NCBI GenBank assembly: GCA_041395505.1
Contig: JAWLAG010000002.1
Coordinates: 124,001-188,000, forward strand
DNA length: 64,000 nt
Reading direction: 5' to 3'
Origin: Steroidobacteraceae bacterium
GTDB taxonomy: Bacteria > Pseudomonadota > Gammaproteobacteria > Steroidobacterales > Steroidobacteraceae
The notes under the pieces: generated by a model
What the model was told of the DNA's origin: nothing
Database searches by the model: none
Seen by the model: only the letters and a program-made list of their open reading frames with translations
Position numbers and translations under genes: made by a program
In this document: positions 1-7,335 of the stretch, piece after piece
Position numbering within the stretch: the first letter of the stretch is position 1
Layout of the letters: each line of letters starts with the position of its first letter

Positions 1-360
1 CTCAGATTCTCGCGGCAGCGGCGCGCCTCGCTGGCCGGTCAGGATCCACGCGCCGAGGCGGTGCGCCTGCTCGAGTCACTCGGCATCGCTTCGGACCTCC
101 ACGATCGCATCGTCACCCAGTTGTCGATCGGGCAACAGCAGCGGGTAGCGAGCGCCCGCTCGCTGATCGGCGCCCCGGCCCTCGTCATCGCCGACGAACC
201 GACTTCGGCCCTCGATCACAAGTCGCGCGAGGATTTTCTCCGCACGCTCGGCGCCGAACTCCTGCGCCAACGCGCATCGTTGCTGTTCGTCAGTCACGAC
301 CCCGGTCTGGGCGCGAATTTCGACCGGATCGTGACCATGGACGAGATCAACAGCGCATGA
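1..360 (+). CDS. ABC transporter ATP-binding protein, 3' part only
   Basis: This is the C-terminal 119 residues of an ABC ATPase; the frame is open from the first base, so the start and the Walker A motif lie outside the window. The signature loop LSIGQQQR (visible residues 41-48), a Walker B ending in ADEPTSALD, and the switch histidine in VSHDP are all present. It would power the FtsX-like permease encoded directly downstream, whose ATG overlaps this stop codon in an ATGA. The LolD/MacB-type pairing suggests work on an envelope substrate rather than a classical importer. The substrate is unknown. Confidence 0.93.
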   Translation, partial: LRFSRQRRASLAGQDPRAEAVRLLESLGIASDLHDRIVTQLSIGQQQRVASARSLIGAPALVIADEPTSALDHKSREDFLRTLGAELLRQRASLLFVSHDPGLGANFDRIVTMDEINSA

Positions 361-1610
361 TTTCACGACTCGCCCTCGCATCGCTGTGGAACCGGCGCGC
401 GAGCGCTGCGCTCACGATCGCCGCGATCGCGGTCAGTGTCGCCCTGCTCCTTGGCGTGCAGAAACTGCGCAGCGCAGCCCGCGATGGGTTCGCCAATACC
501 GTCTCCGGTGTTGATCTGATCGTCGGCCCGCGTAGCGGCCCGGTCAACCTGTTGCTGTATTCGGTGTTTCGCATCGGCGATGCAACCAGTAACGTAAGCT
601 GGGAGAGCTATCGCAAAATCGCGCGGCACCCGGATGTCGCCTGGACGATTCCATTGTCCCTCGGTGATTCGCATCGGGGTTTTCGGGTGCTTGGCACGAG
701 CGATGCGTATTTCGGGCACTACCAGTTCGCCGGCAACAGGCACCTGCAATTCGCAACGGGCCGCTCGTTCAATGCCGTTCGCGAAGCGGTACTTGGTGCC
801 GACGTCGCCCTGCAGCTCGGTTATCACCTCGGCAGCGAGTTGATCGTTGCCCACGGCCTCGCGCAGGTGAGTTTCGCCCTGCACAAGAACCAGCCGTTCG
901 TCGTCGTCGGTATCCTCGAGCGCACCGGGACCCCGGTCGATCGCACCGTGCATGTCAGCCTCGAGTCCATGACGCTGATGCACGAGGGTCAGCCACCGCA
1001 CCCGGATGGTGCGCCGGTCCAGGCCGTGGTACCGCGCGCGGATTCGGACCCGCAAAGCACAGCGATCACTGCGTTCATGATTGGCATGCGCGAGAAGGCA
1101 ATGACCCTGACGATGCAGCGGGCGATCAACGATTACCGCGCGGAACCGCTGCTCGCGATCCTGCCGGGCGTCGCGCTTGCGCAGCTGTGGTCGCTGGTCG
1201 GCATCGCCGATCGGGCGCTGCTGGTGATTGCTGCCTGCGTCGTGCTGGCAGGCCTCCTCGGCATGCTGACTTCCATCCTGACGACCCTCAATGAACGGCG
1301 CCGCGAAATGGCCATCCTGCGCTCCCTCGGCGCGAGCCCCGGCAATGTATTCGCCCTTTTGATGCTCGAAGCCGCCGCGCTTGCCCTCGGCGGAATTCTC
1401 TGTGGCGTAGCGCTGACCTATGCGTTGCTGCTGCTGGCCGCGCCATTGCTGCAGAATCGCTTTGGAATTTTCATCGAGCCCGGTGGCCTGGCGCTCTCGG
1501 ACCTCGGAATCCTGGCAGCGGTACTCGCCTCGGCGTTATTATTGAGCTTGTGGCCGGCGTGGCGGGCCTACCGCAATTCCCTCGCCGACGGCCTCACCGT
1601 GAGAATATGA
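357..1610 (+). CDS. ABC transporter permease, FtsX/MacB-like
   Basis: A 417-residue inner-membrane permease. One transmembrane segment lies near residues 17-35, followed by a large periplasmic domain (about 40-280, MacB-like). Three more segments lie near 287-308, 331-362 and 382-400, the four-helix topology of FtsX/LolCE/MacB proteins. The cytoplasmic loop ERRREMAILRSLGAS (about 313-327) is the typical coupling region of the family. It overlaps the ATPase by 4 bp upstream and the DUF3299 gene by 4 bp downstream (ATGA both times), so the three are translated together. Proteins of this type use ATP for mechanical work on lipoproteins or periplasmic partners. The actual substrate cannot be read from the sequence. 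Confidence 0.92.
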   Translation: MISRLALASLWNRRASAALTIAAIAVSVALLLGVQKLRSAARDGFANTVSGVDLIVGPRSGPVNLLLYSVFRIGDATSNVSWESYRKIARHPDVAWTIPLSLGDSHRGFRVLGTSDAYFGHYQFAGNRHLQFATGRSFNAVREAVLGADVALQLGYHLGSELIVAHGLAQVSFALHKNQPFVVVGILERTGTPVDRTVHVSLESMTLMHEGQPPHPDGAPVQAVVPRADSDPQSTAITAFMIGMREKAMTLTMQRAINDYRAEPLLAILPGVALAQLWSLVGIADRALLVIAACVVLAGLLGMLTSILTTLNERRREMAILRSLGASPGNVFALLMLEAAALALGGILCGVALTYALLLLAAPLLQNRFGIFIEPGGLALSDLGILAAVLASALLLSLWPAWRAYRNSLADGLTVRI

Positions 1611-2122
1611 CCCGCCCGTTGACCCAAATCGTGATCGCGAGTTTGCTCGTTGCCTGTGCCGCAGCCGTGGTCGAGGCAGCCACGGACACGGCGCGGCAAA
1701 TCGAGTGGGAAGACCTGCTGCCGGCGCAATCCAGGGACAAACCCGCAGGTCCGCCGCCCGTCGTGCATGACTATCTCGGCGAAGCCGGACCGGCGGCGCA
1801 ACAAACCCTCAACTTCGATGTCAACGAAGACCTGGCCGGCAAGCTCGTCAAACTGCCTGGATTCATCGTGCCGCTCGATGTCGGCAAGAATGGCAAGGTC
1901 AGTGAGTTTTTCCTGGTGCCGTATTTTGGCGCCTGCATCCACGTGCCGCCGCCACCACCCAACCAGATCGTCTACGTGACCATGCGCGATGGCATTGCCC
2001 TCGATTCCATCTACGAAGCCTACTGGCTGACTGGCAAGCTCACGGTCACGCGCAAGAGCACCCGGCTCGGCGCAGCCGCATATTCGCTCGCCGCGAGCCA
2101 GATCGAAATCTACAAGTATTGA
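1607..2122 (+). CDS. DUF3299 family exported protein
   Basis: A 171-residue protein. The ATG at 1607 is chosen because it overlaps the permease stop and gives a clean signal peptide (residues 1 to about 24, hydrophobic core TQIVIASLLVACAAAVV). The mature part has the DUF3299 pattern: a 'LPGFIVPLD' strand, then 'FFLVPYFGACIHVPPPPPNQ' with a lone cysteine and a proline run, and a conserved C-terminal 'QIEIY'. The family is periplasmic and commonly sits beside FtsX-like ABC transporters, as here. From memory, a similar ATPase-permease-DUF3299 set in Pseudomonas is controlled by the zinc regulator Zur, so a metal-related role is possible. That is inference; no metal site is proven. Confidence 0.85.
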   Translation: MTRPLTQIVIASLLVACAAAVVEAATDTARQIEWEDLLPAQSRDKPAGPPPVVHDYLGEAGPAAQQTLNFDVNEDLAGKLVKLPGFIVPLDVGKNGKVSEFFLVPYFGACIHVPPPPPNQIVYVTMRDGIALDSIYEAYWLTGKLTVTRKSTRLGAAAYSLAASQIEIYKY

Positions 2123-2123
2123 T

Positions 2124-2627
2124 TCACACGCGCAGGCATCCGCTTGCACGGCCGGCGCTGTCGATGAGCCCGTGCCGCAACAGCCACTGCCGGGCATCAT
2201 CTGCGTCCGCATCGAGCCAGGCCCGGGTGCTGCCGAGACGAAAGCTGTAGCCCCAGGCGTCCATGTCAGCGATCATTCGCTCGCGGCCCATTTGTGGCAG
2301 TTCGTCTGCGAGGGCGATCTGCAGGTAACAAACCGCCGATTCCTCGAGATCATCGCCACCGGCATCTATATCAAGGAGCGCCCGGCGCTCGGGCGTCATG
2401 CAGGCGTAATGGCTGGTCTCGTGCAGAATCGAGTGGATGGGTGTATCGGGCCGCGCGAACAGCTGCGAGCCGCGCAAGCCAGCCTCGCTTTCACCCCAGT
2501 ACGACGCAGGCACGCTCTCGCCGAGGCTCACCATGCGCAGCGTGAGTCCATAACGCTCGAGCAGCAGGCCGAGGTCCATGCGATCGATCGCGCGCAGTCG
2601 CAACACCGCGCTCGAGTAGCGTTTCAC
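2124..2627 (-). CDS. Hypothetical protein with HExxH motif
   Basis: A 167-residue protein starting with GTG; the start overlaps the lptE stop (GTGA), so it is probably translationally coupled to lptE. There is no signal peptide. Residues 69-73 read HETSH inside a predicted helix (SILHETSHYACM), the zinc-binding and catalytic signature of zincin metallopeptidases. A following EES at about 95-97 could supply a third ligand. The protein is small for a peptidase. I do not recognise a named family. It occupies the place after lptE where holA (DNA polymerase III delta) often lies in gammaproteobacteria. The function is unknown; zinc-dependent hydrolase activity is only inferred from the motif. Confidence 0.8.
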   Translation of the reverse strand: MKRYSSAVLRLRAIDRMDLGLLLERYGLTLRMVSLGESVPASYWGESEAGLRGSQLFARPDTPIHSILHETSHYACMTPERRALLDIDAGGDDLEESAVCYLQIALADELPQMGRERMIADMDAWGYSFRLGSTRAWLDADADDARQWLLRHGLIDSAGRASGCLRV

Positions 2628-3109
2628 TGCAGGCTGGCAAGCTGTCGCAGCACCCTGCTCGCCGCTTCGCGTGCCAGCGCGTCGCTCAATTGTTCGCGTT
2701 CACGTTCCTTGGCAAGCGCAATGCGCTCATCGTAGCTGAACTCGCGTGCGACACTGACTTCACGCGGCTCGAGGACCACGACGCCGCCACTCGAGACCGC
2801 AAACCGAACCAGATAAGTCAGTTCGTACTCGCGGGGCAGATTGTCCGCCGATACCGAGACCACGCGCTCGCGCAATTCGTCGACCGAAATGTCGACGACC
2901 GCCGTGGCGTCCGTACGGCTCGCCGCAACACTGCCCGCACTCGCAAGTCCCGCGCGCAGGGCGTGGACGAATTCGGTCTGATCGTTCCTGGTTTCGATCC
3001 AGGTGCTGGCCAGTACCTTTGGCAATGGCTGTTTTCCCTGCAGGTGAAAACCGCAGGCGCTGACAACCAGCGCCCAGACGATCGCCATCCACGGCCACCG
3101 CACTGTCAT
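2624..3109 (-). CDS. lptE: LPS assembly lipoprotein LptE
   Basis: A 161-residue outer-membrane lipoprotein. The signal peptide ends in a lipobox with cysteine 19 (VVSACGFHLQG), and 'CGFHLQG' is the family hallmark. LptE plugs the LptD barrel and helps deliver lipopolysaccharide to the outer leaflet. The length and the Glu/Arg-rich C-terminal helix (EREREQLSDALAREAASRVL) match the family. The start ATG abuts the leuS stop codon, the usual leuS-lptE order, so it is probably cotranscribed with leuS. Confidence 0.95.
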   Translation of the reverse strand: MTVRWPWMAIVWALVVSACGFHLQGKQPLPKVLASTWIETRNDQTEFVHALRAGLASAGSVAASRTDATAVVDISVDELRERVVSVSADNLPREYELTYLVRFAVSSGGVVVLEPREVSVAREFSYDERIALAKEREREQLSDALAREAASRVLRQLASLQ

Positions 3110-5725
3110 TCAGACCACCAGATTGAGCAATTTGCCGGGCACATAGATCACCTTGCGCAAGGTCCTGCCGTCGATATGGCGGCGCACCTGTTCATCCGCG
3201 AGGGCGAGTTGTTGCACCTGCGGCTGCAATGCGTCCGCGGCAACGGTAATCCGGCCGCGCAATTTGCCATTGACCTGCACGACGATCTGCATGTGGTCCT
3301 GCTCGAGAGCGCGCTGGTCCACTTCCGGCCATGGACAATCGATCAATGCGCGCTTGGCGCCGAGCGCAAACCACAGTTCATGACAGATATGCGGCACCAT
3401 GGGCGAGAGCGCCACCACGCACAGCTGCAGCGCCTCGTGACGCACTGCCCGCCCCTGTGGTTCGTCGTCGGCAAACTTGCCGAGCGCATTCAACAATTCC
3501 ATCACCGCCGCGATGGCTGTATTGAAAGTGCGTCGCCGACCGATGTCGTCGCTGACCTTGGCCAGCATCTGATGCGCCTGTCGCCGCAGGTCGCGCTGCG
3601 CGCCCGCCAGCGCCTCAACCTCGAGCGCCACCGTGGGACCCTTGCCGACGTGCTCGTAGATCGCATGCCAGAGCCGGCGCAGGAAACGAAACGACCCCTG
3701 CACGCCCTCGTCCGACCATTCCAGCGTCTGCTCCGGCGGTGCGGTGAACATGACGAACAACCGCGCGGTATCGGCACCGTAGGCGTCGATCAACGCCTGC
3801 GGATCCACGCCATTGTTCTTCGATTTGGACATGGTGCCAATGCCGTCCCAGACAACGGGTTCGCCATCGGCGACAAGCGTGGCCGTGCCGCGCCCGGCCG
3901 CAGTGTCCGTCTGGAACGCGACTTCCGCGGGATTGAAATACTGGCGACGGCCACCGTCAGGATGGCGATAAAAGATGTGGTTCAGCACCATGCCCTGGGT
4001 CAGCAGCCGGTTGAAGGGTTCATCGATCTTCACCAGATCGAGTTCGCGCATCACCTTGGTCCAGAAGCGCGAATACAACAGGTGCAGGATTGCATGTTCG
4101 ATGCCGCCGATGTACTGATCGACCGGCAGCCAGTAGTCGACGCGTGCATCGACCATCGCCTGGTCCTGGTCGGCGCATGCAAAGCGCATGAAGTACCACG
4201 ACGAGTCGACGAACGTGTCCATGGTGTCCGTCTCACGCCTCGCCGGCTGGCCGCAGCGGGGACATTTGCAGTCGAGGAACTCGCGGCACTTGTTGAGCGG
4301 ATTGCCGCTGCCGTCGGGGACCAGATGTTCGGGCAGCCGCACAGGCAAATCGGCATCAGGCACCGGCACCTCGCCACAGGTCCGGCAGTGGATAATCGGG
4401 ATCGGACAGCCCCAATAGCGCTGGCGCGAAATCCCCCAGTCGCGCAGCCTGTACTGGGTGCGCATCGAGCCCAGGCCGCGTTCGGCGAGTTGGGCGGCAA
4501 TGCCGAGGATGGCATCCGCCGAGGCAAGGCCGCTGAACTCGCCGGAATTGACCGTGCGGCCATAGGCACTGAAGCTCTCATGCCAGTCATCTCCGTCCGG
4601 CGCGGCGGCATCCGCCGCAGGCTCGATGACCTTGCGTATCTCGATGCCATGACTGCGCGCGAACGCGAAGTCACGCTCATCGTGCGCCGGCACGCCCATG
4701 ACCGCGCCTTCGCCATACTCCATCAAAACGTAGTTCGCGACCCACACGGGCACCGCAGCGCCGGTCAGCGGGTGGATCACCGTCATCCCGGTCGGCAGGC
4801 CTTTCTTCTCCTGCGTGGCGACGTCGGCTTCCATGGTGCTGCCGCGACGGCACTCGTCGATGAAAGCGCCGAGCTTCGCATCGCGCCGCCCGGCAGCCTG
4901 GGCCAGCGGATGCTCGGCGGCGACCGCCATGAAGGTAACGCCAAACAGCGTATCGGCTCGCGTCGTAAAGACCTTCAGCACCCCCGGGCCGCCCATCAGC
5001 GCCGCGGTGTCGGCGCTGTAGGCGAAATCGACGTCGCAACCCGCGCTGCGGCCGATCCAGTTGGCCTGCATCGCGCGCACCCGCTCGGGCCATTCGGGTA
5101 GTTGATCGAGATGCGCGAGCAACTCATCGGCATAGCGCGTGATATTGAGGTAGTACATCGGGATTTCGCGCTTCTCGATGAGCGCACCCGTTCGCCAGCC
5201 GCGTCCGTCGATCACCTGCTCGTTGGCGAGCACGGTTTGATCAACCGGGTCCCAGTTGACGGTGCCCGTTTTCTGGTAGGCGATGCCGCGCTCCCGCATG
5301 CGCAGGAAAAGCCACTGGTTCCACCGATAGTATTCGGGATCACAGGTTGCCAGTTCGCGGCTCCAGTCGATCGCAAAACCGAGCGCCTGCAGTTGTCCCT
5401 TCATGTGCGCGATGTTGTCGCGGGTCCACTTGGCGGGCGGTACGGAATTTGCGATCGCGGCGTTCTCGGCGGGCAGGCCGAAAGCATCCCAACCCATGGG
5501 TTGCAGAACATTCCTGCCCTGCATGCGCGCATAGCGCGCCAGCGCATCGCCGATGCTGTAGTTACGCACATGCCCCATGTGCAACCTGCCCGAGGGATAC
5601 GGGAACATGGACAAGCAATAGAACTTCTCGCGTTCGGGGTCTTCGGTCACCTCGAAGCTGTGTTGCTCCCGCCAATAGCCCTGCGCGGCCGCCTCCACGA
5701 CCGCCGGTTCATAACGTTCCTGCAT
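3110..5725 (-). CDS. leuS: Leucyl-tRNA synthetase
   Basis: An 871-residue class I aminoacyl-tRNA synthetase that charges tRNA-Leu (E. coli LeuS is 860). The start ATG at 5725 gives MQERYEPAVVEAAAQ, which aligns with known LeuS N-termini; an in-frame extension upstream is open but not conserved-looking. The HIGH motif reads HMGH at residues 49-52, the KMSKS motif reads TMSKSKNN, and a zinc-type cluster (CRTCGEVPVP and CPRCG) is present along with the CP1 editing insert (TRADTLFGVTF). The C-terminal end VNGKLRG...VPGKLLNLVV is typical. It is the first gene of the leuS-lptE unit and follows an 83-bp gap. Confidence 0.98.
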   Translation of the reverse strand: MQERYEPAVVEAAAQGYWREQHSFEVTEDPEREKFYCLSMFPYPSGRLHMGHVRNYSIGDALARYARMQGRNVLQPMGWDAFGLPAENAAIANSVPPAKWTRDNIAHMKGQLQALGFAIDWSRELATCDPEYYRWNQWLFLRMRERGIAYQKTGTVNWDPVDQTVLANEQVIDGRGWRTGALIEKREIPMYYLNITRYADELLAHLDQLPEWPERVRAMQANWIGRSAGCDVDFAYSADTAALMGGPGVLKVFTTRADTLFGVTFMAVAAEHPLAQAAGRRDAKLGAFIDECRRGSTMEADVATQEKKGLPTGMTVIHPLTGAAVPVWVANYVLMEYGEGAVMGVPAHDERDFAFARSHGIEIRKVIEPAADAAAPDGDDWHESFSAYGRTVNSGEFSGLASADAILGIAAQLAERGLGSMRTQYRLRDWGISRQRYWGCPIPIIHCRTCGEVPVPDADLPVRLPEHLVPDGSGNPLNKCREFLDCKCPRCGQPARRETDTMDTFVDSSWYFMRFACADQDQAMVDARVDYWLPVDQYIGGIEHAILHLLYSRFWTKVMRELDLVKIDEPFNRLLTQGMVLNHIFYRHPDGGRRQYFNPAEVAFQTDTAAGRGTATLVADGEPVVWDGIGTMSKSKNNGVDPQALIDAYGADTARLFVMFTAPPEQTLEWSDEGVQGSFRFLRRLWHAIYEHVGKGPTVALEVEALAGAQRDLRRQAHQMLAKVSDDIGRRRTFNTAIAAVMELLNALGKFADDEPQGRAVRHEALQLCVVALSPMVPHICHELWFALGAKRALIDCPWPEVDQRALEQDHMQIVVQVNGKLRGRITVAADALQPQVQQLALADEQVRRHIDGRTLRKVIYVPGKLLNLVV

Positions 5726-5808
5726 GCCAGATTGCGCCTGAAGAATGTTGGGTCCAGATACTCGCGCAAGGATACACGAGGCGCGGCTCAATCGCGGCCG
5801 GTGGCAGG

Positions 5809-6666
5809 CTAACCCGAGCGCAGGATGATCCAGGCACCGAGCCTCGCTCGGCAATCCACTCCAAGACCGGCCGCACACTCGATCGTCCCGAGCCCGCTTG
5901 CCGCGAGTGCCGACAGCATGTGTGTACGCGAGCCAAAGCGCAGGGCGAGGCCAGCCAGGCGCTCGTCGCACCCGTCCGCGGGTCGCGGCCCGGCGCTGCC
6001 GGCGGGCAGATCGCCCGCGCCGTAGATCTCGATCGCCCCGCGCGCGAGCGCGAGCCGCAATGCCTTTCCGGCCGGCTGCGGCTCAATCGCGAGCAGACGG
6101 GCATAGTGCTGCGCCGTGGCCGCCGGATCATCGCTCGCCAGGAGGAGCGCGTCGACATCCATGGCGCTGTTCGCGTGGTGCATGACGGCGCTCTGGTAGA
6201 CGAGCTCGGGGCATTCATTGCGCACCCAGCACACGAGGCCGGCGGGCGATTCCTTCGCCGGCAGCATGAACCAGCTGAAACGCGCCTGGCCATGGTGATC
6301 GCCATAGCCGATATCGCGCGCGGCAAAAGCGAGCGGTGTCGGATGCAGGCCCATGCGCTGAAGCCGCGCATGCTCCGCCTGCAGATCGGGGGGCGCCAAG
6401 GCGAGTATCTTGATGCCGCTCCGCCGCGGCTGCCAGGGCGCCAGATGGTGAGCCGGATCCTCGCTTGCAACCGAGGACAGCTCGATATAACTGTGTTGCA
6501 GCACGATATGACAGCTCGTCTGCCCGAGCGAACGCACTTCGCCACTGTCCACGGCGCGCGCGAGGAGCGGCTCCGGCGAGGTCGGCGAGAAACCCAGGGC
6601 CCGGAATTCATCGCGGAGCACCTCGAGCCGCGGCCCGGTGAATCCGAGGTGATCGAGCGTCGTCAA
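5809..6666 (-). CDS. Glyoxalase/VOC-like protein
   Basis: A 285-residue protein. I choose the TTG at 6666 because it overlaps the regulator stop as TTGA and gives the usual VOC opening 'LTTLDHLGFTG'; no ATG lies near. Two related halves (about 1-120 and 130-270) each start with a hydrophobic strand and a His-containing turn (LDHLGF; MHHANSAMDVDALLL), as in vicinal-oxygen-chelate proteins that bind a metal between paired beta-alpha-beta-beta-beta modules. The substrate is unknown. Coupling to the Lrp-type regulator and the divergent receptor cluster suggests a role in metabolising whatever that cluster takes up. Confidence 0.75.
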   Translation of the reverse strand: MTTLDHLGFTGPRLEVLRDEFRALGFSPTSPEPLLARAVDSGEVRSLGQTSCHIVLQHSYIELSSVASEDPAHHLAPWQPRRSGIKILALAPPDLQAEHARLQRMGLHPTPLAFAARDIGYGDHHGQARFSWFMLPAKESPAGLVCWVRNECPELVYQSAVMHHANSAMDVDALLLASDDPAATAQHYARLLAIEPQPAGKALRLALARGAIEIYGAGDLPAGSAGPRPADGCDERLAGLALRFGSRTHMLSALAASGLGTIECAAGLGVDCRARLGAWIILRSG

Positions 6667-7160
6667 TCCGGATCCTCTACGTCGGTGCCATCGCCCAGCA
6701 GATGCAACGGCAGGCTTTGGCCGCGCTTGATCGCCGACAAGGTCATTGTGGAGCTCACGCTTCGTACGCCTGGTATCTTCGCCAGGGTGTTGCGCAGCAA
6801 CGAGTCGTAGGCCTGCACATCGCGCGTGACCACACGCAAGAGGAAATCCACCTCGCCCATCAGCATGTGACACTCGAGGATCTCCGGCGTCCTGCGCACG
6901 GTGTCCTCGAACTGCGCGAGTGTGTCCGGACTGTTCGCTTCGAACCTGACCTGCACGAACAGTTCGCAATTGAGACCCAGGCGCGCACCGTCGAGCACCG
7001 CCACTCGCGAGCGAATGACGCCGGCGCGATCGAGGCGCTGGATGCGGCGCCAGCAAGGCGATTGCGACAGGCCCACGGCTTCGGCGATCTCGCCCACGGA
7101 AGCGCTGGCGTCGCGCTGAAGCAACGAAAGAATCCGTAGATCGGTTTCGTCGATGTGCAT
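6663..7160 (-). CDS. Lrp/AsnC-family transcriptional regulator
   Basis: A 165-residue regulator. The N-terminal winged helix-turn-helix (about 5-55; 'AEAVGLSQSPCWRRIQRL') is followed by an Lrp/AsnC ligand domain (about 65-150; 'ILECHMLMGEVDFLLRVVTRD'). Members bind DNA as dimers or octamers and respond to amino acids or related small molecules. It is divergent from the TonB receptor gene across an AT-rich 175-bp intergenic region carrying an inverted repeat, and the VOC gene is translationally coupled behind it. It therefore probably controls both sides of this locus and itself. The inducer is unknown. Confidence 0.92.
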   Translation of the reverse strand: MHIDETDLRILSLLQRDASASVGEIAEAVGLSQSPCWRRIQRLDRAGVIRSRVAVLDGARLGLNCELFVQVRFEANSPDTLAQFEDTVRRTPEILECHMLMGEVDFLLRVVTRDVQAYDSLLRNTLAKIPGVRSVSSTMTLSAIKRGQSLPLHLLGDGTDVEDPD

Positions 7161-7212
7161 GAGGAATAATTTACTTATTTATTCGCTGCAATGGGTATTT
7201 TAATGCAATTCA

Positions 7213-7238
7213 AGTTTGTTATCAGCAATTTACAAACT
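7213..7238. promoter_or_regulatory. Inverted repeat, possible Lrp-type operator
   Basis: Arms AGTTTGT (7213-7219) and ACAAACT (7232-7238) are perfect complements around a 12-base AT-rich centre, midway between the divergent regulator and receptor genes. Lrp-family proteins bind degenerate AT-rich palindromes of this kind. Assignment as the operator is inference. Confidence 0.45.
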
Positions 7239-7248
7239 GATGTAGCCA

Positions 7249-7277
7249 TTGACGCGCAATAATTTCCGCAGAAAAAT
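7249..7277 (+). promoter_or_regulatory. Candidate sigma-70 promoter of the TonB receptor gene
   Basis: TTGACG (7249-7254) is followed after 17 bases by AAAAAT (7272-7277), about 60 bases ahead of the receptor ATG and just downstream of the inverted repeat. The -35 matches 5 of 6 and the -10 matches 4 of 6 consensus bases. Confidence 0.45.
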
Positions 7278-7335
7278 TGGCCCCAGGCGCGCGATCACCG
7301 CGCGACTGTGGTCGTCAATCAAAGGGGAACAGCAA

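Noticed and set aside
2690..5101. 803-codon open frame on the plus strand opposite lptE and leuS
   Set aside because: It is antisense to two clear genes and has no recognisable domain. Its open length follows from the GC-biased codons of leuS.
5726..5971. Longer LeuS starting at 5971
   Set aside because: The extra 82 residues lack any LeuS similarity, and MQERYEPAVV at 5725 matches the conserved N-terminus.
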